Positions 36,183-46,494 are shown, counted from the stretch's first letter. The stretch is DNA of 64,000 nt from Salticus scenicus (GCA_963930645.1 OZ005648.1:267541830-267605829), one strand, 5' to 3'. A program made the numbers and translations. The notes: generated by a model not told the origin, from the letters alone.

Positions 36183-36713
36183 ACTAGTATGTTGTGGCCA
36201 CCACAAGACTTTCTTCTATATTTTCCTATACAAATTCACGCAGTAACAATATTTAAAAAAAAAAAAAACGATTTTTTTCTTTTTTTTTTGTTAAAAGTAA
36301 AAAAAAAAATCGATAACTTTGTTTTAAATTACCACATATTTATAGTTCAACCATTCGTTTTAGAGGTATTGACGAGACCTTTCGAAAGATACCGATCTTA
36401 AAAATTTACACCCCCCCCCCCCGGGGGGGGGGGGGGGGGGTTACTTCCCCTTAGGGGGGGGGGGGGAAGTGATGCCCCAAATTTTTTCCCTAATTAACTA
36501 CTACTATTATCAATAATTCATATTAATTTCGCAATCACAGGTTAAGAATAACTATCATTATGTACATTTATACGAAATTTTTTCCTATACTGCCATGTTA
36601 AAAATTTAGAAAAAATACGATCACAGCGCCACCTGTTGAGCGATTGATCCCCAAATCTAATCAGCCTCAGTTTATGTCAGGGGCCAACTAAATACCAAGT
36701 CTGGTTAAATTTC

Positions 36714-36744
<31 letters not shown>

Positions 36745-37367
36745 CGATTTTTTTCTAAGTTTTTTTTTCGTTAAAAGTAAAAAAAATCGATAACTTTGTT
36801 TTAAATTATCACAGATTTATAGTTCTACCATTCGTTTTAAAGGTATTGACAAGACCTTTCGGAAGATACCCATCTTGAAAATTTACTCCCCTCGAGGGGG
36901 GACTTCCCCCCCCACGGGGGGTGGCGAGGCTCCTACGCATACAAAATTTTTTTCCCAGTTGACTATCTCTATTTTAAATAATTCTTGTAAATTTCATAAT
37001 GATTACTATAATTCTCTTTATGCACATTTATACAAAATTTTGTCCTATATCACCATGTTAAAAATTTAGAAAAAGCGGGATGGCAACGCAACCTGTAAGA
37101 CAATTTTTACCAAAAGTTGATAGGCACTAATTTATGTCAAGGTACAACTACATACCAATTTGTATGAAATTCTGTGCAGTAGTTCTTGAGATACAGTTGC
37201 CACAAAATTTTGTCACACACACACACAGACAGACAGACATTTTCTAAAAATGGTCAAATCATGTTCTACAGCTCTCAAAACGTGTAAATTCATCAAAAAC
37301 CCGAGGTCGAAAAATTTTTACGAATCCAATACTTTCTCTATATTACATATAGAAGAAAGTAATAACA
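36183..37367 (-). mobile_element. Helitron-like noncoding element, family A (copy A2)
   Basis: One end is CTAGTATGTTGTGGCCACC with the palindrome TTGTGG-CCA-CCACAA, followed by ACTTTCTTCTATAT. The other is a hairpin (37330-37361: TACTTTCTCTATAT, then ATATAGAAGAAAGTA) whose outer arm is inverted relative to the subterminal word. The core has two units of about 460 bp, a CA/GACA microsatellite (37214-37240) and the conserved module. Read on the minus strand it ends hairpin-CATA-CTAG followed by T, as canonical Helitron 3' ends do. It interrupts the Tc1 transposase with no target duplication. Confidence 0.75.
36411..36472. repeat. C-run/G-run hairpin with G20 tract
   Basis: About 12 C are followed directly by 20 G, then a second G run of about 12 near 36457-36468. 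The matching place in the second unit (36887-36927) reads CCCCTCGAGGGGGGACTT and CCCCCCCCCACGGGGGG, i.e. two small hairpins. The first unit appears to have expanded these. Confidence 0.85.
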
Positions 37368-38071
37368 TCACTACGAATACGATGGAGTGGCCGGCAATGT
37401 CTCCAGATGCAAATCCTATCGAAAATGTGTGGTCCTACATGAAGATGCAACTAAGAGGAAAGCCAGTGTACACGGAAAGCAACTGCATACTTGCCAACCA
37501 ATTTTAATAAAAAAAGGGAAGATTTTTGTTGAAAAACCAGAAGATTTCATAAAAAAAGGGAAGATTTTTTTTTTTTTTTGTTTGACGTATTAAACAATAT
37601 ACAGTTTTAGAAATTTAATATTTTGAAGCAATCTATAAAAATGTTTTACTATAGATTGATTATACTAAATATATAAAAGTTTTAAATACAGTTATACCTC
37701 TTCAACATGTAAATATCTACAAAACCGAATCTGTACGAAATTTATTTAACAATAGACAAAAAAAACTTAGTTAAGTTAAAGCATATAATAAAAAAGTAAA
37801 TAAAATAAGAAAGAGAACCTAATAGTGTAGAAAGAAATGCACTCACTAAGCAGCTGTCAAATATTTTCTATTAAACATTTTTAGTTTCTATTAGCTGTTT
37901 CAACAGGGTTCGCATTCAGATAGCAGAGACGCCAACATTGTAAACCTTACATCAGGAGTGAGTAAGTTCAATTTCAGGAGTTTTACACCCTTCTTCAGGA
38001 GTCAAAAATTCGTATTTCAGGAGTTTTTTCAGGAGTCAATCTTACAACCATACTATTTAAAAATACAATGT

Positions 38072-38296
38072 CAGAGTTTCCCGCAGGTTTAAAAAAAGGG
38101 CAGGATGCTGCTAATAATAAAAAAAAGGCCAGGATGCTGCTAATAATAAAAAAAAAGCTTTTTTCTAGATTCACAAGGGCAGTTTTGAATTCTTATGGAC
38201 ACATTTAACATTTAAAATCCAGACACTTTTGCTATTTTTCTAGTCATAGGGAAGGCAAGGTGCAACATCCTTCTGAAACGACTGGGGAAAACTCTG
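38072..38296. mobile_element. hAT-type MITE, CAGAGTTTCCC ends, 6-bp TSD
   Basis: The ends CAGAGTTTCCCGCAG and, as complement, CAGAGTTTTCCCCAG are flanked by CAATGT (38066-38071 and 38297-38302). Inside is a tandem pair of a 33-bp unit (AGGATGCTGCTAATAATAAA). It is the innermost layer of the nest. Confidence 0.8.
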
Positions 38297-39365
38297 CAAT
38301 GTTCATATGTGTTTCCCACTTTTCTCCCCTCCCTAAAATTTAAATACATATATTTTACACACGGCCACATAAACATAATGGAAATAAAAGTTCACTTTAA
38401 TAGAGCGGATGGATTTAAGCCAGCATTAAGATTCTTTATTTTTTTAATATAATGATACGGATACCAAGAGTATTACTCTATTTATTCATGTAGTAAAAAA
38501 AGTAAATGAAATAAGAATAAATAAAACAAAGCTATTCAATGAATAGAATTCTAAATTGCACATAAAAAAAAAAAAAAACCAGCACTCTTCATTAGAAAAA
38601 TGAACCAACTTAATTCAACTGTTAAAATCTTATTCAGTAATATTTATCAGGAAAAAATTCATTTGGCAGTTTTTAAATAACAATATTCTTTTAACAATTT
38701 TTTTGCTTTTTCAGCATCTGAGTTTTTAGATAATAAACATTTTCTCTTTTTCGCAGAATTCAATTAGATAGATCTATATGAAAAATTATTTAAATCATAA
38801 TGAGAAATGGCCCTTATACCTACAATAAAGGGTATTTTTATTATATTCTTCCATTATTTGATACTATATAATAAACAAGAATATGAGTATGATTTTAAAT
38901 GAAATGTGTAGTAAGATATACAAGTTAAAAATAAATAATTATTTCCAGTCCTTTTTTAATCAAAACTGACTAGTCCAGTCTTTTTTTATTAAAATCTGGT
39001 CAGTCTTTTTTTTTCCCAATTCAACTTTTTTGTAGCTCCTCTTTACTATTCAGATAAAATTTTATTGAATAAATTGATAAAAATTAAAGGAACAGAAAAG
39101 AAATTAAGAAAGGAATCTATTTACAAATTAAAAAGTTTTATTTACAAATTTACATTCAACAAATATACAGAAATTATCAGTCAAGGTTATAAGATGGAAA
39201 AAATACTTAAAATATTATATTCTACAGCATAAAAAATACGAATTCAAAAGATTGTAATGATAAAAATCTATTAGCACTAGTACATTAACCACATAAAAAA
39301 TATAAATTATTTTCAAATTACCTTTTAAATATAATAATTCATTTGCATAGCAAAAAATATTCAGA

Positions 39366-41666
39366 CTACTTTAGAGAATTGTATGTGGAAGATTTTAATT
39401 TTACAAGGAGTTCTTTGGAAAATTTTGCATCATAGCACTTTTCACTTTTTGATAGAGAACTTACTTTCTCTACCATTAAATCTGACAATAAAGAACTAGA
39501 CAAATTAGGCCGATAATCATTAAGATTTTTTCTAATAATACTGAAAATTCTCTCATCTTCAGCATTACTATGTGGTATAACTAATATAATTTTGATAATT
39601 TTGGATAATAAATCATATTTGAACTCACCACTGGAATTCTTTAGTTGGGAAATTTTATGCCAAGCTAAATCAACACGATCACAATTGATTATATCTTGAG
39701 AAAAGTCATCCATCTGATAACGAAAAAATTGAGATTCTATCTCATCAAATTGGGATTCTTTAAAGAAATGGCTAAACTTCTTTAAAAAAAATTTCACATG
39801 TGAAAATGGCACAGTTTTCTGTAAATTTATATCCGCTACTTCAGCACATTCTAATAATGGATTGGTTAAATCGAATTTTGAAACAATGTATGAAGCAGCT
39901 GCAATGTAGAAGTCTTTCACTTTTCTATAAAACAATTTGAGATCATCATCATTAAGTTTACTTGCAGCTTTCAGCTCATTTAAGTAAGATTTGGCTTCGC
40001 TGCCAATAACTATTGTTTCTTTCTCTCTATGATTCTTTTTTGATTTTAAGTCAACACATAAAATGCTTTTTGCAGATGAAATAGCAGAAGGTTTAAGAAA
40101 TCTTGCATAGATTTCAGACAAAAGTTCCAAAAGAATTCTACGAAGTTTGTGTACTAACGGTACACCAGATTGTAACACTTCATTCACTCTTGTGAAAATA
40201 GGCAGGGCATTTTTGAGAAAGAAGCAATACAATTTAACTTTAGCATCATCATTTAAAGAAAATAACACTCTATCTAACCTGTCTTTCGGTGGAATCATAC
40301 ATGGAAGTTTACTAACCCGGTTTTCTGTTGGTTGTTCACTTAATTTTCGTTTGCGATTTTTTTGTTTTTGTTTATCATTAGATAAAGGAACACTAATAGA
40401 GGTAGAGGAACTACTTGCACTGCTAACACAGGGAGATGAAAAACTTGCAGCACTAATAGAGGTAGAAGAACTACTTGCACTGCTAACACAGGGAGATGAA
40501 AAACTTGCAGCACTAATAGACGTAGATGAACTACTTGCTGCACTGCTAGAGTTGAAGTTGGCTTTTGTTAAAGGTTTGCGATTTTTATCATTATTTGTTA
40601 ATTGAAATTTTTCACTCTTGAAAAATTCTTTCAGGGAGTCCCATTGTTCTAAAAGTCTTCTTAGACATTTTTCTAAAGACAACCATCGAGTCACTGAATG
40701 TTTCATCACTTTCCTTGCTTCAGTGCCACACAATGACTGAAAATTCTTCAACGCCTGCTGTCGCTTTGTACTTTTGTTTAAGTAATAGTAAATGTCTAGC
40801 AGTAAATCATCAATAGAGTAAGGTAATTTTGCAGCAGCATTTTGGGCAGCTATGTGTATGAGATGGCAATAGCATCCCATTAAAAATACCTCAGAGTGCT
40901 CATCTCTGACAAATTTTGCAACACCTTTATGCTTTCCTGTCATTACTGAAGCATTGTCGCACCCAAAAGCAATGCAGTTTTTCCAAGGTATTTTTTTTTT
41001 GGAAAATTCATCATTAATTAAAGAAAAAATGTTAACTCCTGTTGAAACTGATGAATTGGAAAGGACAGACAAAAGGGTAGAAATGACTTCTCCCTTATTA
41101 TCATCAAAATACCTTATAACAACAGGATATAAAGTTTCACTCTGTCCATCATTACTACCATCTGTTGAAAAGGAAAATGGTGATTTTGCAAGTTCAGACG
41201 AAAGATTCTGAGAAGTCTCACTAGACATTAGAGAAATCATAGCAGTTGTTTTCGTTCTTCCTGCACTATATTTGCCAGCAATTTTCGAGTCGGGAAACAT
41301 GCTCCTAAAAAGGGGTCCAGCATGGTCTGCAGCTGCAATGGGTAAATTGTGTTCGATTAAAAATTTTGAAAAAAGAGCTTCCGCTTTAGTAGCTACAGAC
41401 GAACTTCCGATTTCGAAAAAGTCTGAAACTTGTTTACAAGTTTTCACAGCTGATGCCGCTTTCTGATGGCGTGGGCCATTTATATGCCTTTTGCAATCAT
41501 CATTACCACCATGCGCAACAGTAAATTCGGAATTGCAAATTGTGCAAAATGCCGAAAATGGTGCATTGCCGGCTTTCAAACACGGCCATTTTTTTGCATA
41601 ATCTTCAATAAACTTTTGATTTGCGACGCGTTTTTTGGGTTGATCATGATGATCAGACATTTTCAT
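39366..41666 (-). CDS. hAT-superfamily transposase, 766 residues, intact
   Basis: The product should excise and insert the surrounding transposon in the nucleus using an RNase H-like fold. Residues 41-67 form a Cys2-His2-type zinc finger (C41, C44, H61, H67) after a basic N-terminus, probably for end binding. The first catalytic Asp is in FSTDGS (D169) and the second in FGCDNAS (D237). The CYCHLIH motif (265-271) and a TRWLSLEKC block follow. The catalytic Glu is in SNAEDERIFS (E705), in the C-terminal hAT dimerisation region. Between them is a Ser-rich insertion of three 20-residue repeats (about 375-430). Start is the first ATG of the frame; M3 is possible. The gene lies wholly within TIRs with a perfect duplication, and no frameshift or stop is present. 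The hAT assignment is firm; the subgroup is not. Confidence 0.9.
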   Translation of the reverse strand: MKMSDHHDQPKKRVANQKFIEDYAKKWPCLKAGNAPFSAFCTICNSEFTVAHGGNDDCKRHINGPRHQKAASAVKTCKQVSDFFEIGSSSVATKAEALFSKFLIEHNLPIAAADHAGPLFRSMFPDSKIAGKYSAGRTKTTAMISLMSSETSQNLSSELAKSPFSFSTDGSNDGQSETLYPVVIRYFDDNKGEVISTLLSVLSNSSVSTGVNIFSLINDEFSKKKIPWKNCIAFGCDNASVMTGKHKGVAKFVRDEHSEVFLMGCYCHLIHIAAQNAAAKLPYSIDDLLLDIYYYLNKSTKRQQALKNFQSLCGTEARKVMKHSVTRWLSLEKCLRRLLEQWDSLKEFFKSEKFQLTNNDKNRKPLTKANFNSSSAASSSSTSISAASFSSPCVSSASSSSTSISAASFSSPCVSSASSSSTSISVPLSNDKQKQKNRKRKLSEQPTENRVSKLPCMIPPKDRLDRVLFSLNDDAKVKLYCFFLKNALPIFTRVNEVLQSGVPLVHKLRRILLELLSEIYARFLKPSAISSAKSILCVDLKSKKNHREKETIVIGSEAKSYLNELKAASKLNDDDLKLFYRKVKDFYIAAASYIVSKFDLTNPLLECAEVADINLQKTVPFSHVKFFLKKFSHFFKESQFDEIESQFFRYQMDDFSQDIINCDRVDLAWHKISQLKNSSGEFKYDLLSKIIKIILVIPHSNAEDERIFSIIRKNLNDYRPNLSSSLLSDLMVEKVSSLSKSEKCYDAKFSKELLVKLKSSTYNSLK
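40391..40545 (-). repeat. 60-bp tandem repeat inside the hAT transposase gene
   Basis: Two nearly identical 60-bp units (40391 and 40451) plus a partial third (40511) encode Ser-rich 20-residue repeats with SSPCV. The period is a multiple of three, so the frame is kept. Confidence 0.9.
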
Positions 41667-42206
41667 AAAAAAATATTAAAGGCAACTATCATTGAAGAGT
41701 TATAACATTCAATAACGCGGGCGGCAGACAAAAATAATAAATCACAACATGAACCACGCGGGCGCGCAGCAAAATGTGACGCTCACTCCTCAAAACAAAC
41801 GCGGTAGATACTCGTTACGGTTAGAGTGAAATTACCTATTGGCAAGGAATAAAATATAATTTTCTCCCTCTAATACAAGCTAGGGAGGAAGAAATCTACC
41901 ATGCATACCGCTGGAGGGCGGAGCATTTAACTGACGCCATCGGAGTTACGCTAGACTGCACGCTGATTCGCCGATTTTTCTCTCCGTAAGGGTAGATCTA
42001 GCACCTACTTCTCGCCGTTGTTTACGTTTGCTGCCGCGTACGGAAATCGGTGCTGCCGTGACTCGCGAAAGCGGATTGCCGGCAAAGAGACGAAATTAGA
42101 GGAGAAACTACCACTTTCCGTACTTTTTATGTCATTTCCGTATTACCGTATTTGATACCTTATTTCCGTAACAACTCCGGAATTTCCGGACATGTTGGCA
42201 TCTCTG
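41667..42206 (-). promoter_or_regulatory. Upstream region of the hAT transposase with subterminal repeats
   Basis: The 540 bp between the transposase start and the right TIR is less AT-rich than its surroundings (GCGGGCGGC, GCGGGCGCGC) and holds the TTTCCGTA cluster near the end. It should hold the promoter and the transposase-binding repeats. No TATA box is assigned. Confidence 0.4.
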
Positions 42207-42791
42207 AGATAGGGAAAAAAAAAAATTCCCTGGACAATTTTCAAAAAAATATTAATGACTATTACAAGAAATGTTCCTTTAGAGAGAAGAAAATACATCT
42301 ATTTCCACAGTATGATGTCATGTTACTGTCAATCATGATAGAAATTCAGGTAGAAATCATTGTTTGCATGCACATTTTCACGATCCTTAATCATTTGAAT
42401 TTTGATATGAAACTAAACAAAAAAAGTCATTTGACAGAAAGGAAATATTTGTTTTTCCAGGTTTTATAATTGATTTTCCCTGACTTGATGAAAATTTTTA
42501 TTTTCTCTGATATTTTTATTTTTTAACAAAATCCTACTTCCCTGAGTATTCCAGGTTTTCCCTGATGAGTATAAACCCTGTTCAAGCTTTCCCCCTCCCC
42601 CCCAAATTATACATGCGATTTTTAAAATTAGAAATTAGCAGAAAATTTTTCGCTAACATTGTTGGTTGGTTCATTGATTAGTTAAATAATAATTAATGTG
42701 ACTTTCAACAAATTGGTGAAATAAATATTTATATGTATAATTTTTAAGTATGTTAAGAAATTTTAGAATTTTTTCCTTAACATTAAAAATA

Positions 42792-44071
42792 CAGAGCTGC
42801 CAACCTTGGTGGGAAAAAAAACAGATTTTACATACTTTCAAGGGAGAAAAAGGGAGATTTACAGTTTCGTGGAGAAAAACAAAACAAAATTATTTTATTC
42901 AATACATGATACTTTTTTAAGTAAAAAGACCCAATATAACTTTTGTTTGATAACTTATATTTTAAACTTATTGGGGAAAAACAAATAGTTAACAAGTTCA
43001 TTAACAAAGTCTAAAAATAACTACATATGTAAAGAATTTTGAACCCCTATATCGCTTCAGTTGATTCTAAAATCTAATAAAACAACTGGATCAATGTTTT
43101 TATGAACATTGATCCAGAGTTTTCCCCAGATAATTTAAGGAGGGTGCTGCACCTCGCCTGTTCTTTGTTTGGAAGAAGAAAAAAAAAAAAAAAGAAACAC
43201 TTTGCCCCAATCTATTCCCCCCCCCCATTACTGCATTTGTAGAAAATAACCTAAATGCTGTAAATATAAATAAAACTATTGTGTGTGACAATCAGCACAT
43301 GAACAACAAATAAAAGTACAGAAAACAGACTTTTTTCTTTTTGTATGCATATTTATAACTAAATTTTTAAATTAAGTGTTTGGATTTTAAAAATGCCAAA
43401 TGTGTCCTTAAAGATTCAAATCGCCCTCAAGAATCTAAAAAGTGTTTTTTTTTTTTTTTTTTTTAACTAGCAGTACCCTACATTTTTTAAAACCAGGGGG
43501 AAAATGTTTGATTCTTTTGTTGTAGAATGTAAAAGCTAATTGGAGAAAGTTATTTTATTTATTTTATTTTATTTTTTTTTTTTTTGGGGGGGGGGGGGGG
43601 GGAGAGGAGGAGGGAGTCAAACGATAATTACATGAGTGTAAACTGTTAAACTTTCTACTTCTTTATAGGCTCTAGAATCTAATAAAGCGATGGAGAAAGA
43701 ATGAGAAACAAAAGAATTCAAAAGAGTATTTGATCACCGATCACTAGTTGGAGATAGGAAAATATGGGGGGGGGAGTTAAAAATAATTACGTTAGCTAGA
43801 AATATTGAAGGATTCTGTTTCTTTAGAGATTCTAAAATCTCATAAAATAAGTTTTAAATGAATATCGACATTTATGTTGTGGATGTAGAAAGATTGTGGA
43901 TTGGAAGGCCTTCGTAAATCTGAAAAGATGACACTTACGAATTGTCCAAAAATTAGCGTTTTTAGTTCGATTTTTCGAAAAACGGGAGAAATACACATTA
44001 AAACGTAAAAACGGGAGATAGGGTTAAAAAACGGGAGTCTCCCGTGAAAAAACGGAGAGTTGGCAGCACTG
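42792..44071. mobile_element. hAT-type element N3, CAGAGCTGCCAAC ends, 6-bp TSD
   Basis: The ends CAGAGCTGCCAAC and GTTGGCAGCACTG are flanked by AAAATA (42786-42791 and 44072-44077). Subterminal words are AGGGAGA on the left and ACGGGAG on the right. The core has G-run units like those of N1 (43586-43602 and 43766-43774). It lies inside the interrupted N1 copy, beside N2. Noncoding. Confidence 0.85.
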
Positions 44072-45215
44072 AAAATATATATATAACTGCAATAACTTTT
44101 ATATCCACATAAAACCTTAATAAAATTCCATGCCAACAAAAAAACAAATTTTTTAAACAAATATAGAATATGATTTTTGTGCATGTACATTAATGATACA
44201 TATAAAAAAAAGTAGCAGTAGCTAATTATCGGTTTCAAACATGCATAAAACCAACTGAGTATTAATTTTCTTAAATTGATTTGGGAAAAATTTTCCTACC
44301 TGAAAAATTATTCTTCATTTTTTTCCCCCATGTTTGCACGTTTTGTATAAATATGACAAAAATATTTAGTTCAATTTAGGAAAAATAAACAGATTCATTA
44401 AATTCAGCAATAAAGGTCTAAAAATAATTACATCAGAAATATTGAGCATTTCCATTGCTTTATTGTTTCTAGAATTGATCATTGATCACAATCCGGGGAA
44501 GGGGGGGGATACAAAAATAATTACAGAGTAAGAAATATTAAACTCTTTCAACTCTACTTCTAGAATCTAATGAAAGAAGTTTAAAATTAATATTATCATT
44601 TATGTTGCAGATGGATAAAGATTAGTAAACAAAAGACTTCTGAAGAACATTTGATTGCTGACCATTGGTTGGAGATAAATAAAGGGGGGGTTTGGGGGGG
44701 GGGGGCAAAAAATAATTACATCAGTAAGAAATATTTAACAATTCTATTTCTTTACATGTTCTAGAATATCATAAAGCAAGTTTGAAATGAATACTGACAT
44801 TTATGTTATGGATGGAGAAAGATTGGGGATCTGTAGTTTTCGTAGAACATTTGGGGTTTCTTTTTAAAACGAACGATATCCGCGACTTTTTTAAAAACGG
44901 AAGATTTCATTATCTGTCCGGAAGACACGTTAAAAAACCGGAAGTCTTCCGGGAAAACTGGAAAAGTTGGCAAGTACGCAACTGTATTATCAAATTAAAA
45001 AGATATGGCGATCATTGCCAGAGGAGTATGCTGAAAATCTTGTTGAAAGCATGCCTAAAAGGTGTCAAGCGATAATAAATAATAACGGCGACTGGACAAA
45101 TTATTAGGTAATTGCACAATAGCCAACAACATGTACATCAATAAAATATGAGAAAAAAATTTGTCTGATTTATTTTTACAGAATACAAGCGGTCACGTTC
45201 TTGTTGAACAGAGTG

Positions 45216-46189
45216 TATACCGGGTGATTCAAAATAGATGTTACAGCGATTATCTCATAAACTAAGAAAGATCATACTTTCAATTACAAAATTAGTGCAA
45301 ATTAAGAGATTTCAAATATAGAAATTTTTTGGGCAAGGGGCTGTATACATATTAAAATACATAATTTCATTTTTATACAGTCATTTCTATCATATGACTT
45401 ATATTTAGAAAAATATTCTCCTCGCTCTAAGAAGAAAAATAAAAAAAAGTTTTTCTGTAATTCAAAATCTCGCTGAGTTATGCAATTTGAAAATGATGAC
45501 TTATGCCACTTTATTTTCAATTTTGGCATCTATTTTTCGATGCCAAAGAGCTCACTTTGGGGGATTATCTATGAGATTAGAAACTTTAAAAAAAGATCCT
45601 TCATTTTAAAATGGCAACTAAAATCATTCAAACACATGAAATCAACAGGTTTAAGAACTTAATGCAAATTTATATTATTCCATATTGTTAAAAAAAATTA
45701 CTAGTTAAATTTCTTAGGGGGTCACCTACAAATTAAAACACGTTAAGACAAGAAGAAAATAAAAAGACTAGCAAAACACAGTGTGAAATTTTCGCACTTT
45801 ATTTCTCTTGGAAATATTTTAATGACTTCGGATCTTTTACAATTCCATTCCAACAAGGTTGAAAAGTGTTAGACATAGGTTTGTCTGTCTGTCCATCCAT
45901 CTTTCCACGTTTTAATTCCCGTGAATATTCATGGAATTTCCTGAAACTAATATACGTTATTTGAGTTGACTATTGTGTGTGGATGTTCCTTATTAAAAAT
46001 TGAGTGAATATCTCTGCTAGTTTGTATACAGGGACACCCGAAAGTATTCCAAAGCATTGTGTTCTATGAAAGGTTTCTATAAACCAAATTTAATTACTTT
46101 GCATAAATCTTAATGAAATTGAAATATGTTATTCATATGCACAAAATGCTGCGTTCTATAGTGTACAGTAAGATTAGCATTGACTGTAA
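45216..46189. other. AT-rich stretch, no gene
   Basis: TATACCGGGTGATTCAAAAT directly after the Tc1 end resembles termini of some arthropod DNA elements, but no partner was found. The rest is unassigned. Confidence 0.5.
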
Positions 46190-46494
46190 TGTTAAAGAAA
46201 AATTCTTTATCATTACAGTCAATGGGCCAAGTACGATAGTGTCTAAACACCTTATTCATTTGAGATGAAAATTTATACACATGTTATTAGTCACCATCAC
46301 ACAAACTATATACATTTTAATAAATCTTGCATTTACAGTTCTTTTACAGGGACACAATAAAGAATAATTCTTTATGTCTATAGTCTATATAGGACAAATT
46401 TTTTTAAACTGCTATAGCGCCTGAATGCTTTTTTCATTTGAGTTGTGCGGTAGCATCTAAATGCCTTACAAAATGATGAATCTAGTACTTATAG

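Larger units (their letters stand above)
37924..42206 (-). mobile_element. Autonomous hAT transposon with 6-bp TSD, apparently intact
   Basis: The TIRs are CAGAGACGCCAACAT and, as complement of the right end, CAGAGATGCCAACAT. The exact 6-bp repeat AGATAG lies at 37918-37923 and 42207-42212. Subterminal repeats differ by side: TTCAGGAG about six times at 37955-38040 and TTTCCGTA or close variants about four times at 42110-42190. It encodes one uninterrupted transposase on the minus strand. A 225-bp MITE sits in the 3' noncoding part. Intact ends, duplication and gene suggest a recent arrival. Confidence 0.9.
37904..42580. mobile_element. hAT-type MITE N2 (CAGGGTTC ends), split by the autonomous hAT
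   Basis: The ends CAGGGTTCGCATTC and, as complement, CAGGGTTTATACTC are flanked by TTCAA on both sides (37899-37903 and 42581-42585). The right part (42213-42580) matches the intact relative at 51833-52209. With the autonomous hAT removed, the two parts join to one element of about 390 bp. Confidence 0.8.
37486..44978. mobile_element. hAT-type element N1, interrupted copy, 6-bp TSD
   Basis: TIRs CATACTTGCCAAC and GTTGGCAAGTACG are flanked by CAACTG (37480-37485 and 44979-44984) inside the Tc1 gene. Its arms (37486-37795 and 44150-44978) match the solitary copy at 10823-11964. The middle holds other elements plus about 370 bp (37795-37898, 42586-42785, 44078-44145) absent from the solitary copy. 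G runs occur at 44501-44508 and 44684-44706. Confidence 0.85.
35444..45107 (+). pseudogene. Tc1-type DD34E transposase, split in three and damaged
   Basis: In the intact family this enzyme cuts and joins transposon ends at TA sites. Piece 1 (35444-36180) starts MSAKYLKRYEAVF with a helix-turn-helix region (KSAAKYMRKSESFVKKWVKR). An in-frame TGA follows at 35786. Then come the first catalytic Asp in VIFTDESS and the second in LQEDNDPKH. Piece 2 (37368-37485) has MEWPAMSPDANPIENVW with the catalytic Glu. Piece 3 (44985-45107) ends LVESMPKRCQAIINNNGDW, the classical Tc1 C-terminus, then TAG. A one-base loss near the second junction shifts frame. The insertion between pieces 1 and 2 must be removed to give the 34-residue D-E spacing. 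Confidence 0.9.
35280..45215 (+). mobile_element. Tc1-type transposon, host of a five-level nest
   Basis: The inverted ends CACTCTGTTCAACAAGAACG (35282-35301) and its complement (ending 45215) match over 26 bases and are flanked by TA (35278-35279 and 45216-45217). Removing the two direct insertions, 36183-37367 and 37486-44978, leaves about 1.24 kb, the usual Tc1 size, with a single transposase gene. Subsequent layers are listed separately. Confidence 0.9.

Noticed and set aside
40147..40605. A 152-codon plus-strand open frame with Leu-rich repeats
   Set aside because: It is the antisense shadow of the Ser-rich repeat in the hAT transposase gene.
45216..45300. A further DNA element starting TACCGGGTGATTC
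   Set aside because: No inverted partner or duplication was found in the window.
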